Origin: Ptychodera flava
Taxonomy: Eukaryota; Hemichordata; Enteropneusta; Ptychoderidae
Direction: 5' to 3'
Assembly: GCF_041260155.1 (NCBI RefSeq)
Contig: NC_091946.1
Coordinates: forward strand, 21,655,853-21,719,852
DNA: 64,000 nt
Both the position numbers and the translations under genes were made by a program. Shown here in pieces: positions 45,322-58,800 of the stretch. Every line of letters begins with the position of its first letter. Within the stretch, counting starts at the first letter, position 1. The notes beneath the pieces were generated by a model. It did no database searches, had not been told where the DNA came from, and was given only the letters and a program-made list of their open reading frames with translations.

Positions 45322-47826
45322 TGAGCTAGGACGGATGTTGAATCGAGGTGGTTCCATCGAATCGAAAGGCTGTACTGATAAAGTGTCCTTGGATGGAATA
45401 TTTCTAAAACTTTATGAGTCTCTAAAACTCAGTTTAAAGATTGGTTGCTTGTAGCAAAACTGCACAAAACTTGCGATATGTATGGAGGTACAGTTGACGT
45501 TGATATTAACGTCAAATTATGGTACTTTTACTACAAGCGACTAAGCGGCCGATAGAGCCCTGTTGTGTTCGTAGAAAATAACTATTTGTGACTCATGTGT
45601 TGATGAAGAAGGTAAAACTGTTTGATAGATCACCTCATGACTGCATGACCAGAAATGGCAAAAATTGCTGCAAAAATACACAATAGAAGATTTCATCACA
45701 ATATGAACATATCACATAAAGATCATCCCTTGGAACATATCTACCAAATATCTAAGCTATCACACTGACGAGTACTTTTGAGAAACTTTTTTTCAATCAC
45801 AAACAGCTAAAATTGCCCCAAAATATAAAATTGCAGTTTTAATCATAATTTCACTGTATCAAATTTTGATAATCCCAAGGAACCCATATATCAGATATCG
45901 AAGGTATCAGACAAGCCGGTTGTGAGAGAAAAACTATGTCGAACAATGCACTAAACGATATTGCATGCTGTGTGTTAAATGATCACTGAACGCGGAAACA
46001 CTCGCAAAAGTGGTTTATCTCTTGAATGTGTTGCCAAAGGTATGGCGCAAAGGTATGGCGCATTCCATTCAAATAGTCACAAGGCTTCTTCATCTTAAGG
46101 ATGCATTTTCTAGGCGTCGTGCCATGACTGATTTATTTTCTGGTCGATAGAAAAATAAAGGTGGTTTGAAGGACTTTAAATGTTCTCCCCAGATATTCAT
46201 GACACTAACTCTTAACACTGTTTCCAGACATGGACAGGGTTAATAACTATTGAATTGAACACAATGATACCAACGAAAACACTTTGAAAAAGTGATGGAG
46301 GAATAGAATTCAGATAGGAAGCATTTAATAATGGCGCTGATGATTCATGATAACAATAGTTTATATTTACGGCCACACGAGCATATTTACTTGAGTAAAT
46401 TAATACTGCTATCATACTGGGTGTCTAAAGGTTGTAGGAAACCATGCATTTCATACATACTTACAAAAAGGAGTCTTTAAGCTGACAAATAAAAGTGGTT
46501 TTAATGGTGTCTTTATTCAGTAATATTGGGTCTTCGTGCCACTATTCTCTACAAAGTGGTCATGACAGCATAATGACAGTATAAGGAACAAACGAAAACT
46601 CCGTTCAGATTTATGTAAGTCAACATCTTTCTCAATCCTATAGAATGAATGACATTTGCAGGTAATTATTTGAAGGCATTGTATGTAGTATTTAATGTTT
46701 GACTTTAAATCATGTAAATGAATAACCTTGTTACACTACCCACTACAAAATTAAGACAAATCAGAAGGAAATCATATTCATCTTCAGTTTATCAGCTCTC
46801 AGATAATAAGCTAAATCTCTAGTTTCGATTAATTTCATGCTTTCGATCATATCCTCGATCCGTTCAAATGGATAGAGCAAGACATCTTGCAAGATTTAGT
46901 GTATGTGCGGCAATATCTTCTCGCTCGTGAGAAATTTGAAATTGTCTGCACCATGACAGCAAAATATGAGAGCAAAACTTTCAACGCATCATTTATTATA
47001 CACATAACGCCAAAGTTTTAAACTTAAAAATCCATTAAACGATCAACATCATCTTAAGCGATATGAGAAGTAGTATGTATGACTAATGAAAATGTCGTAA
47101 TGATGAAAACCAGGCTAGATTATTTTCATTCTGCACTTATTCCGCTTCAATGACTGAAATAGGTAAAGTTTTGATGATAGAGAAGTCACTGATAATTTGG
47201 TTGTAGCTCTGATCATGGCTGTTTTTTATCTTTAATCCTTTAACAGTCATAGTTTGACACCACATAATTCCTTCTAGTTGTTATTGAGAACCTATTTGCA
47301 GAAAATTGGGGGATAAACAGCTAATGGAGAGAAAACAGTCTTAGAAACAGGATATCTTCCTATAAAAAGTTGATACAACGAAGATCAAAAAGTGGGATGA
47401 AAAAAAATGTTTTCCTTTGGATAATCATTCAATCCAAATAAATTGTAAGGTGCCTCGAAACATAAATGTTGTGAATTCACAGAATGGGAAAGAGTTGATC
47501 AGTAGTACAGAAACAAACTGACAGAGCGACTAAGCTGAAAAATTTGTCTTAAATAGAATATCGTCACTACGTTTTACTAGTAGCTGCAAATTTCATTGTT
47601 GACCAAAAGGTACCAACGATAGCAAGTTAAACATATATGTCATACAATATGAATCCTAGAAAATGTTTAATAACTTTGCTACTTTACAAATCTGTCAATG
47701 CAAGTCTGTTATAAATTAGGAATAAAAATTATTCGAATATTACAATGGTCTATACAAAGCAAACGAACTATAACAATACACGAATTACAATCTAACTTAG
47801 TATCGTTCTATTCATATCATCCTGTC
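45322..47826. other. Spacer downstream of receptor G
   Basis: Duplicate of 1290-3782 with scattered 1-bp indels. No recognised gene. Confidence 0.5.
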
Positions 47827-48081
47827 TCAATTTCGTAAAATTTGCTGCGAAACGTTGTGAAGTATTCTCTTCGGTACTTTGCAAACATGTTGATCAAACA
47901 GACTTATTATTACACAATTATGAATACATTTGGAATATAATTGCAACACAACACAAAGATTGAGTATTTGGCTCGGACTGGGTACAGTTTCGTTCATTTT
48001 GGTGCTCTTCATGTTCCGATGTTCGTGGCCAACCTCTCGAACATATGACTTTTGCAGTCCGCAGTCAAAATGTTTGTTCAT
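47827..48081 (-). other. Displaced post-stop ORF of receptor G (84 codons)
   Basis: Counterpart of 3783-4037, differing by one residue (SPSQ against SPNQ), and likewise separated from its receptor by the TIR transposon. Confidence 0.3.
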
Positions 48082-48091
48082 TTACACGTTA

Positions 48092-49236
48092 GGTACCGTT
48101 CAGTTTTTACGGCCGGGGGGCCGGCAAAATCCAGGGGGGGGGTCATCATAATTTTGGAATCCGCAAAGGGGGGGTCATCGCTTTTTCACTGGTAGGAAAG
48201 GGGGGGTCACCACATTTTCAAAAAACATAATACCAACAATAAGGTTCACTTTATGCCATGGCCATGATCGACCCTCTTTACCGGCGGGCCGCCTTCGGCG
48301 GCCCACTACAATAAATATACATTATGTATTACCCATGACCCTCTTAACAGGCAGACGCCTTTGGTGGCCCACTCCAATTAGGTTTACTTCATGCAATGGC
48401 CATGATTGACCCTCTTTACCGGCGGGCCGCCTTCGGCGGCCCACTACAATAAATATACATTATGTATTACCCATGACCCTCTTCATGGGCAGACGCCTTT
48501 GGCAGCCCACTCCAATTAGGTTTACTTCATGCAATGGCCATGATTGACCCTCTTTACCGGCAGGCCGCCTACGGCGGCCCACTACAATAAATTGACTTTA
48601 TGTAATACCCCACGGTAATCTTACCGTAAATTCCCAAATGAAGCCGCGGCTTGTATTCGAAACATTTTGAGGGACCCCTGGGATCACGCGCTGAATAATG
48701 GTAATGGCCGCGCGCCTTCAGCAGCCCTGTCCAGTAAAGTCTACTTTATGCAATAGCCATGATCGACCCTCTTTACCGGCGGGCCACCTTTGGTGGCCCA
48801 CTAGAATAAAGTTGACTTTACGTAATGGCCCATGACCCTCTTAACCGGAGGGCTGCCTTTGGCGAACCACTCCGATAAAGTTTACTTTATACAATGTCCA
48901 TGGACATGAGTTGTCTATGGAAATGAAGTTAAAAATTGCCTTACAGTCGTCCTAATTAACAGACGTTTCAATGGATGCGGCTGAGAAGTTTGTGCACTGG
49001 CATCGAATAAAGTGTGCCGCGTACCGGAGTTCAAATCCAAACCATGCGGGTAAATTTGACATATGGGTTTTGGTTATTTTTCAGGGGGGGGGGGGGTTCA
49101 TCAATTTTTTTCGTCTGACAAAGAGGGGGGGGGTTCATCATTTTTTCACAAAAAATGCAGGGGGGTCTATATTTTTTGAACACCGGCGACAAGATTTTGC
49201 CGGCCCCTCCCCAGGCCGTAAAAACTGAACGCTCCC
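48092..49236. mobile_element. PIF/Harbinger-like TIR transposon in receptor G
   Basis: Same insertion as 4048-5191, with the same flanking TTA/TTAG. The right terminus reads CTGAACGCTCCC, one base shorter than in A (CTGAACCGCTCCC), which changes the frame in which the receptor enters the element. The hairpin minisatellite is kept. Confidence 0.75.
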
Positions 49237-50290
49237 TTAGTATTATTGTTCGTATCGGGCAAAGTATCATTATCAACGTTGTAGCGAGCAATTCTCAAAT
49301 CTATCGCCTGCGTTGGCACCACTTGGTTCTTTGACCACAAGTATGAGCAACGTATTAGTCTGCCCGTTAGTAGTTCTTTGTACGCCTCTTTGAAATGCCT
49401 GTTATTAGCTCCGTAAAGCAAGGGGTTATGGCTCCTCCTATGTGTATCAAGGGATAGGCTAGGACAGCACTCTCCGGTAACTGCCTCCGCTCGCTTGCAC
49501 TTGAAACGAGGAGAATAATGGCATACGGCAGATAGCAGAGAAGTATCAGTGCAAAAACGGCAAATATCGTGAAGAGCATGCGCAGCTCTTGTGGAGATGG
49601 ACCTGAACTTAAATTTGAGCTTTGAGGCTGTGTGGCGGCATGGGCCCGCACACGACGTCTGCTGTGCATCACATAAGCTATGATCAGAGTGTACGACAGA
49701 AGGACAAGAAATGAAGGCGTAAATGCAAGGAACATAACTGTGAACAGGGTCCCACTCATTCGACAGCGCAATATAGATGGGTCATAAAAAGACAGCGAAG
49801 TGTCTTGGTACGCCGTGTAGAACGACACTATAGGTGTGCCCCAAGCAAAGGCTATAGCAAGACTCACAGTGATTCCGCTGGTCAGTCGCTGATATATCGT
49901 GTTAAAGACAATGAACACGTAGCGATTGATGGAAATGAAAGCAGTCAACCACAGCGAGGTGGACATCATAAAAGGATAAAGTAAATTGTGAATGAGGCAG
50001 TACATTGATCCAAAGTGCCATTGCCGACGGTAGAAGGTACAGGTCATCGGGAGACAGAGGGACAGTGCTGCTAGGATATCTGTAATGCTGAGATTTACCA
50101 AAAACACGTTCATCCACGTTCTCAGTTTCTTCTTTAAAATGACTATCAGGATGACCAGGGTGTTACCGATTAGGGCTCCTACCGCAAACAGGAGTTCCAC
50201 AGTACCGCAGAGTTGTGTTACCCGATAACCCGGCACATCATCAGTAGACCAAGTGTGGTGCTGGTTGCGTGTAGCATTTGTGTCGTTCAT
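49167..50290 (-). pseudogene. Receptor G: class A GPCR, type 1, one frame break
   Basis: Near-identical duplicate of A (type 1 marks: GYRVTQLCG, MTCTFY, LLYPF, SERRQLPES). One T is missing near 49429 (AAGGGGTTATGGC; A has AAGGGGTTTATGGC), which breaks the frame at NPLLY in TM7. As in A, the tail runs into the transposon, but in a different frame (KGAFSFYGLG instead of KGAVQFLRPG), and stops at 49167. The ATG is at 50290. A TATA-like box lies at 50402-50411. Confidence 0.82.
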
Positions 50291-50401
50291 TGCGTCTACG
50301 GTCTTTAGTGAGCCAGGTGCATCCATCCCTGCAGTTGTTAGTGTGAGCGATTCACTTGTCCCTTTGGAAAGCTTCGATATGAAACCCAAATAACTAAGAC
50401 A

Positions 50402-50411
50402 TATTTATATA
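50402..50411 (-). promoter_or_regulatory. TATA-like box of receptor G
   Basis: TATATAAATA on the minus strand, 112 bp upstream of the ATG, as in A. The retroelement LTR starts about 54 bp further upstream. Confidence 0.45.
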
Positions 50412-50464
50412 GAAAACGTGACAACTTCTTCGGTCAATAATCAGGCACAACTGAAAATGGAAAG

Positions 50465-50669
50465 TGTTGTGTTTTAGTGCACTTTTGATTAGAGCAAAAG
50501 ACACACCCGACTCACACAGTGTAGCCATTAACTAGGATTCTGCTTTATTAACATAATCTCATAAGTAAACTACACGTCAATGGTTACTATTGGATACTAG
50601 AGATAGTGTCTCATCCTGGTGGCTTCCATCACTTAACACTTGTTAATGTATATAGGTGAATATACTACA
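50465..50669 (-). repeat. 3' LTR of retroelement copy 2
   Basis: 205 bp, nearly identical to 6422-6626. It lies about 175 bp upstream of the receptor G ATG and is in the same orientation as the receptor. Confidence 0.9.
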
Positions 50670-53600
50670 TTCCTCCCCACTAAGTTTATATGTCCGGTCA
50701 GAGTTCGGAGTTCATGACGTAGAGTTCATATGAGTTCAGTTAATTCCTAACTAAAATAAAATGCAATCTACCATGCCGAAATATGAGGCTTTGAGGTAGA
50801 CTACTCGCTGCCTCAGTGATTGTTAGGGATTATTCTGCCCTTGTCACAGTACAATCACTTTTGTTTTGGAAACTACAAATCTAATCTATCTGGTGATTTT
50901 CTATTCCGTACGGGATATCTTCTTTTCATTGGTTTAGGTGGTGGTGACACAATTGCTGCTGGATCCTTATTCACGGTAGCACTTCCTGATGTTATGTTGG
51001 CTGGTGCTGTATTCAATACTGGCGCCGAAGTTGTAGGTGTTTCAGATGCATCTGTCATTTCCCCGATGTTACTGGGTTGGCGGCTGCAGCAGAGGTAATG
51101 ACCTCATCCTGGACATCCTTGTCCTGGTATGTTGCCATGGGAACTTGTGATCGATGGAGTTGATCGATGTGGCAACGTCTGACGTCATCTGGAGATGTTT
51201 GAACTTTGTAGGATACTGGTCCAGTTTTCTCAGTGACTATTCCAGGTATCCATTTCTCATTTCCGCGATAATTTCTGACGGAAACTCTTTCTCCAATGTC
51301 AAGTTGACGATCATGTGCAGTCTGTCTGGTGGCTGCTTGATCTAGTTGTTTTCTTGCACATCGCGGCATAGATCTGGTTTCAGGAGATCTAGTTGTGTGC
51401 GCATTCTTCTACCAAAGAATAACATCGCTGGTGTTTCTCCAGTGGTAGAATGTGGTGTGTTTCTGTACGACATCAGGTATTTTGATAATTTCTTCTGCAC
51501 TGTTCCTTTCTCTCCCTTCATGGCGCGTAACGCTTTCTTGAAGGATTGTACAGATCGTTCTGCAAATCCATTCGTGGAAGGGTGGTATGGCGCAGAGGTG
51601 ATGTGTTTGATGCCGTTATTCTTCATGAATGTTTCAAACTCATCTGAAACAAATTGTGGGCCGTTGTCGCTTACCAAAACTTCTGGGATACCATATCTTG
51701 CAAAAATGGTGCGCAGTATTTCTATCGTCTTTTCAGCAGTAGTGGACGATGTAGGAATTACTTCTGGCCATTTGGAGTGTGCATCGGTGATCACTAGGTA
51801 CGACTGTCCTTAGAATGGAACCGCGTAGTCTATGTGGATGCATTGCCATGGCAATGTTGGCCATTCCCATGGGTGAAGTGGTACGACCTTTGGCATGCTC
51901 TGGTTTTGTTGACATCCAGAACATTGTTTGGTTACTTGCTCGATAGCTTTATCGATGCCTGGCCACCATACATAGCTTCTTGCCAAGGCTTTCATTTTCA
52001 CTACGCCTTGATGACCGCTGTGTAGTTCATCTAGAACTTCTTTCTGCAGTTTGCTTGGTATGATGACTCTCATTCCCCACATTAGACATCCATTGAATAC
52101 AGTTAACTCACTTCTACGGTTATAGAACAGAGTTAGATTCTGATCCTTATGAGACCATCCATTCATAGTAGCTTTGTATACGCTGGCTAGAACAGGATCT
52201 CGGCGCGTCTCTTTTCGAACACGAGCGCTTGTAACAGGGAGACTGTCAAATTGCGAGATGTGTAGCACTTCGATCGCGTCTTCCTTCTCTTCAATATTGG
52301 TGTCTAAGGGTAATCTCGATAAACCGTCTGTGTTGCAGTGTTTCTTGGTATTCTTGTATTGAATATCATAATCAAAACCGGCAAGATATATTGCGTATTG
52401 TTGCAATCTTGCTGCAGTTGTTGCTGGAATTCCTTTTTCTGGGTGGATATCGATACCAGCGGTTGATGGTCTGTCAGTAGTGTGAATTTTCGACCATACA
52501 GGTAGGTGTGAAATTTCTTCACTCCCCATACTATTGTGAGCGCTTCTTTCTCTATCTGCGAATAATTCTTCTCTGCCTTTGTTAGCGATCTTGATGCATA
52601 GGATATTGGTCTTTCTTGCCCATCTTCCATCGTGTGGGAGACCACTGCTCCTAATCCATATGGTGAAGCATCGCACGCAGTTAGGATCATAATGCGCTAG
52701 CACTTTCTCTGATGTGATGAGTTTCTTGGCTTTCTTGAAAGCTTTATCACATTCATCAGTCCACTTGAACTTTTGATTTTTCTCCAACAGTCGGTTCAGT
52801 GGATGCAATACCATTGCTAGGTTTGGTAGAAATCGATGATAATAATTTATCAATCCAAGGAAGGAACGAACTTGACTGACGTCCTTCGGTTTAGGTGCAT
52901 CTGTCATGGCTTGGACTTTTTCTTTCGTCATGTGGAGCCCATGTTTGTCGATGACATGTGAACAGAACGTGGTTTCATCTTTGAAGAATTCGCATTTCTC
53001 CAATTGACTTGTAAGTTATGCTCTTGAAGACGTTTCAATACTTCTTCAATATTGGCTAAATGTTCGTTGTCATTTTCGCCTGTTATGATCATGTCATCAA
53101 TGATGCACTTAGTACGAGTAGCTCCTTGCAGTACTTGATCCATGGATCGTTGCCATATTGAAGGTGCTGAGGCGATACCAAACACTAATCTGTTGTATCG
53201 GTATAACCCTTTGTGTGTATTGATGGTGAGATACTTCTTTGAGTCTTCATCCATCTCCATCTGATGATAGGCTTGACGTAAGTCGATGCGTGTGAATTTC
53301 TTTCCACCTGCTAGGTCTGCAAAGATATCTTCAATACGTGGTAGTGGGTACTGATCTACCTTCAATACTGGGTTGACTGTAGTCTTAAAATCTCCACATA
53401 TACGTACTGCACATGATTTCTTGGGGACTGGTACAATCGGCGTTGCCAAATCACTGTGTCTTACTTTTGACAAAATACCTTCACTTTCAAGTCGGTCCAA
53501 CTCTTTTTCCACTTTCGGACGTAGAGAGTATGGTACTTGGCGGGCTTTCTGGAATTTGGGCACTGCTTTCTTCTCTATCAGTAGTTTTGCCTTGATTCCT

Positions 53601-55166
53601 TTCATAGCTCTGATGCCGTCTTTGAAAACTTGTGGGTATTTGTCTAATATTGTTTCAGCTTTTCATCAGTTGTTGTCTTCGTTGTCTTCTTTTCAACTTT
53701 AACTGCTTTCACTGCTTGGCGGTTGATTTCTTTAATTTTCTTCCAATTTATCTGTATTTTGCATAACCAGCTTCTTCCCATCAGTGGCTTGCTTTTTGTC
53801 TTGCAGATATACAGCTCTAATTTAGACTTCTGGTCTTCATATTCAACTGTGACATCCAAGATACCCATAATGCCTAGCTTGTGCCCTGTAATGGCTCTCA
53901 TGTTTACCTCGGCATCTTTCAGCTTTGCTCCTTTGAAATACTTGTCATAGTCATCTTTTGACAAGAGAGAGATTGGGGATCCGGTGTCTCTTTCCATGTT
54001 AATGAGTTTTCCATTTACTCGTGGTGTTACTCTTGCAGGTTGACTGCCTTGTTTGTTTAAAGTCTTAACACTTGTGAGGCTTGAAACAAAGTCGCTGTCA
54101 CTACTGTCTTCTTCTAAAGCATGCACCTTCTTGCTTTTGCTTTTCTGGAATTTCTTTTTGCTTTCTCCCTTCCCTTGTATTGTTTAGAACGGCAAGCACT
54201 TTGAATGTGTCCAGTTTTCTTACAGTTGTGACACTCGGCATCTTTGAATCTGCAGTCAGCTGGCTTATGGCTTTTCTTACCGCACCGATAGCAAGGTTTT
54301 GTCTTTTCTTTGGGATTACTGACCTTATTGACTTTGAGGTCTTGCAAGCGCTTCTTCAAGTCGGGCTGCTTTTTATCAGCTGACTCCATGGAGATGGCAA
54401 TTTGCATAGCCTTCTCGAAAGATATGTCATCTTCCTGCAGTAATCTCTTCTGAATAGAGAATGTACGTAGACCGCAAACCAACTTATCACGGAGGGCTTG
54501 GTCCAAAAATGCACCAACCTTGCAGGTTTTGATAGTCTCCGCAGTTCACATGCGTATGCCTTAATGGATTCACTTTCGTTTTGATTTCTATACCAAAATG
54601 TGAATCTTTCATGCACCAACAATGGCTTCTGTTCATAGTGATTTTCAAGAATCTCAACAATTTCCTCGAATTGCTTTGATGTTGGCAATTCTGGAAATAT
54701 CAAATTTTCTAACGTAACATACACCGTTGGTCCCAATAACGATAATAGACACGAAATTTTCCTGTCTTCTGGTACCTGATTGGCATTGAAATAGTGGGTG
54801 AGCCTCCTTGCATAAGCTGACCATGTTTCTAAACTGTCATCAAATGCATCTATGCGTCCCCAGCGTTCTGAAGATGGTCTTTCCATTCGGGCTGGTGGGG
54901 GAGCAGGAGAAATACTTCGACCCGGTGTTGATGGCTGATTGGTGACTACAGAGTTTTGTTCTGTATCACCCATATAGACCACCAAGTAACCTTGCTGACC
55001 TTTGTTCAACAGGGTGCGGCTCAAGTTCGACCGAAGGCAACTTTTTACCGTCTTCCAGTTGAAACTTTGCAGGACTTGGTTACTCAGAGGTCAACTTCAC
55101 TCAGGCTGTGCAGGGTGTCTTCTTTCACACACTTGTGGATCAAAAGAGCATCCTCGTCGCCAATAT

Positions 55167-55369
55167 TGTTGTGTTATAGTGCACGTTTGATTAGAGCAAA
55201 GACACACGACTCACACAGTGTAGCCATTAACTAGGATTCTGCTTTATTAACATAATCTCATAAGTAAACTACACGTCAATGGTTACTATTGGATACTAGA
55301 GATAGTGTCTCATCCTGGTGGCTTCCATCACTTAACACTTGTTAATGTATATAGGGTGAATATACCACA
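55167..55369 (-). repeat. 5' LTR of retroelement copy 2
   Basis: 203 bp. It shares with the copy 1 5' LTR the differences that separate it from the 3' LTR, which shows they arose before the duplication. Confidence 0.9.
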
Positions 55370-55861
55370 GAAAGGTTATTGAATTGCCCCAACACAAGTT
55401 GCTGATTTAGCATTTGATGTCATTTCACTCCTGTCGTGTAAGGCTACGTTCAAAAAATGTTGGAGGGGGGTGGCTTGAGGAATCGGAATTGAAATCATAT
55501 TTTATTCAGATCCCCCTATTCAGATACCCTTAAAAAATATTCAAGCCACAAGCACAAAAACTAATCAGTGCTTGGCCTTCTCAGACACAATCTATGAATC
55601 AAATTTGATTCTGATCCGATAAGCCGTTCTCGAAATATCGCGCCGACAGACAGACAGACAGACAGAAACACAGATATCGCTGCTACATTAGCTCTCGTGT
55701 GTTAACACGTAAGCCAAAATTGAAACAAATTATAAAATTTTAACTTGTACTGAGGTAGAAGTGATGTTTTAGAGTATGACGAATTCTGTTCGCTCAGTTA
55801 TTTGAACATACTAACGCCACACCTAGCTGCGAGCAGTTCCGGTTATAGTGAAAATATGTTT

Positions 55862-56043
55862 AACAAGATTGGATTTTCATATTTTGCAAATTTCTCAAGT
55901 GTTAGGTGCCATATAGCTGAATGTTGCAATATCGCATATTAACAAGTGTGTAATATCAAAAGAAACGCAGATGAGATAACACTTGCAGATTTTAAAGACA
56001 TAACTTCACCATCCAATTATCCCAGATTAGTTCCAATCGTGTT
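55862..56043. mobile_element. 200-bp inverted-repeat MITE
   Basis: Same shortened left arm as 11844-12025, as expected from the 44-kb duplication. Confidence 0.6.
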
Positions 56044-56215
56044 GTTTCTATTTTAATAAGGGTTCATATCAGTACTACCTAAACAATAGGAGAATGGCAA
56101 TAGAGGCATAGAATGTATGATAAAATGGACTTATTACACAAAGTTTGGTTGGTATCGCCCCCGGGGTATCACATCGTATTCTCGTGATATGTTAGCATTT
56201 TAACTCGTTGCTGCC

Positions 56216-56365
56216 TAGCCCTGGGTTCCGGAGGTGCGGAGTTTGAGGCCGCGTTTGTGTACTGTGACACTTCTATGGCCTCTCACATATGAGAGGCCAT
56301 AGAAGCGTCACAGTACACAAACGCGACCTCGAACTCTGCGCCTGCGCCTCTGGAACCCAGGGCTA
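56216..56365. mobile_element. 150-bp palindromic MITE flanked by TA
   Basis: Duplicate of 12198-12347. Confidence 0.7.
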
Positions 56366-57439
56366 CTTGATGCCATACGAACGCTTGAAAACGATATCGA
56401 CTTTATCGACAAATTTCTCGTAAAAATGCCTAAATATTAAGCCAGATCTTGTTTAGGAACATATCTACCAAATATCTAAGCTATCAGAGGAGTACTTTTT
56501 AGAAACTATTTTTCAGATCAAAAACAGTAAAAGTTGCCCACAAAATACGAAATTCCATATTTCATCATAATTCAAAGTAAAACATTAAGATAATCTCTAG
56601 GAATCCGTACATCAAATATCAAAGGTATCAGACAAGCGGGGTTTGAGGGAAAAAGTGACCAAACACATATCCAAAACGTCAAAGCTGTTTGACTAGCAGT
56701 TTTAAACCAAAAAAAAGTTGTAACAATTATTTTACCAATCATGACAAAAACTGCCTTCAAAATACAAATTTGCATATGTCCTCACAATTTGAAGAATCTG
56801 AATAAGGTCATTGCTAGGAACCTGTATACCTAATATTTAAGCTCTCGGACCAGCCGTTAAGAAGAAGAAGATTTTTGACAAAAATAGCAAAATTAGCCAA
56901 AGAATATAGAAATTTGTATATTTCATCACAAAATTTGAACTAATCTGATTAAGATCGTCCCCAGGAGGCCTTTAAATGAATCGGATTCGGACTGGTCGTT
57001 TATAAAAAGCTTTGAATGTAAAAAGTTGATGGACTCTGAACGACGGAAAACAACATACATCCACTGATTAAATAAGCTCCGCATCGCTGACAAAGGAGCT
57101 AAAAAGCTCTTTCTATCGCTTTGGCCCTTTTATATTATTCATTTTTATCGCACTCTTATCTTGTTAATTGTATCCTGCTTTGTATCCTGACAGCTTTTTG
57201 CCATATGCAAATGCACTAAACGATATTGCATACTGTGTGTTAGAATGTTCACCGACGGTGCACCATGATACTGATGTCTCTCTTTTTTGCTATAACTCGC
57301 AAAAGTGGTTTATTCTGGTAATTTATTTAATCGGTTTTGTCATTGATGGTAAATTACGACAGTAATTCATTGAACCCGTCAACCATCACACCCTTCTATA
57401 AAGCTTTATAAATATTACCATTGAGACAGAAAAAACCTC

Positions 57440-57721
57440 ATGTGGGTTCCAATGGATTCCTTGATTGAAGAGATGGACGAAATGGTGTCAATAAAATTTA
57501 CTCCAAATCTCTTGAATATTTTTGGCAAAGGTATGGCACATTCCACTCAAACAGTCACAAGGCTTCTTCATCTTAAGGATGCATTTTCTAGACGTCGTAT
57601 TATCACTGATTTGTTTGGTCAATTGGAAAATACAGTAGGTTTGAAAGACTTAAAATGTTCTCCCGGGATACCCATGGGAGTAATTCTTAACACTGTTTCC
57701 AGACATGGACAGGATCAATAA
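57440..57721 (+). CDS. Small ORF of unknown status, 93 aa, second copy
   Basis: Encodes the same 93 residues as 13420-13701. Identity reflects the recent duplication and is not independent support for coding. No domain is recognised. Confidence 0.25.
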   Translation: MWVPMDSLIEEMDEMVSIKFTPNLLNIFGKGMAHSTQTVTRLLHLKDAFSRRRIITDLFGQLENTVGLKDLKCSPGIPMGVILNTVSRHGQDQ

Positions 57722-58299
57722 CTATTGGGTATCAGTACAATAATACCAACGAAAACACTTTAAATAAGTGATGGAGGGATATAATTCAGATAGGAAGCAT
57801 TTTACACTGACGCTGATGATTCACGACAACAATAGTTTATATTTAGACCTAAAAAATGAGTAATACTTTCTTCTGAACTCCACACGAGAATATTCACTTG
57901 AGTAAAATAATACTGCTATCATACTAGGTGTCTAAAGGTTGTAGGAAACCATGCATATCATACGTACTTACAAAAAGGAGTCTTTAAGCCGACAAATAAA
58001 AGTGGTTTTAATGGTGTCTTTATTAAGTAGTACTGGGTCTTCGTGCCACTATTCTCTACAAAAAAATGGTCATGACAGTATAATTACAGCACAAGCAACT
58101 AACGAAAACTCCGTTCAGATTTACATGTCAGTCAACATCTTTCTCAATCCTATAGAATGAATTACATTTGTAGGTAATCATTTGAGGGCATTGTATGTAG
58201 TATTTAATATTTGACTTTAAATCATGTAAATGAATAACCTTGTTACACTACCCACTACAAAATTAAGACAAATCAGAAGGAAATCATATTCATCTTCAG

Positions 58300-58800
58300 T
58301 TTATCAGCTCTCATATTATAAACAAAATCTCTAGTTTCGATATATTGCATGTTTTCGTTCATATTTTCGATCCGTTCAACATAGATAGAGCAAGACATCT
58401 TGCAAGATTTAGTGTATGTGCGGCAATATTCTTTTCGCTCGTGAGAAATTTGAAATTGTCTGCAACACGACAGCAAAGTATGAGAGCAAAAGTTTCATTA
58501 CATCATTTATCATACACATAACGCCAAAGTTTTAAACTTAAAAATTCATTAAAACGATCAACATCTAAGCGATGTAAGAAGTAGTATGTATGACTAATGA
58601 AAATGTCGTAATGATGAAAACCAGGCTAGATTATTTTCATTCTGCACTTATTCCGCTTCAATGACTGAAACAGGTAAAGTTTTGATGATAGAGAAGTCAC
58701 TGATAATTTGGTTGTAGCTCTGATCATGGCTGTTTTTTATCTTTAATCCTTTCACAGTCATAGTTTGACACCACATAATTCCTTCTAGTTGTTATTGAGA
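58300..58800. other. Mosaic tract (gene conversion or unequal crossover)
   Basis: About 58310-58520 matches 30535-30745 (flank of receptor E) almost base for base and differs at many sites from the expected partner 14285-14495. About 58610-58800 matches 3060-3250 (flank of receptor A), and is then followed by a second, type 2-like version of the same sub-block. The sub-block starting TTCATTCTGC is therefore present twice in tandem, which accounts for the extra 160 bp. Confidence 0.7.

Larger units (their letters stand above)
50465..55369 (-). mobile_element. Ty3/Gypsy LTR retroelement, fossil, copy 2
   Basis: Duplicate of the insertion at 6422-11354: same site, same GAAAG target duplication (50460-50464 and 55370-55374) and same domain order. 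Gag and protease lie at about 53770-54973, reverse transcriptase and RNase H at about 52360-53620, and integrase at about 50890-52130. It is broken in more places than copy 1, roughly five or six. It did not transpose here separately; it was carried by the 44-kb duplication. Confidence 0.92.
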
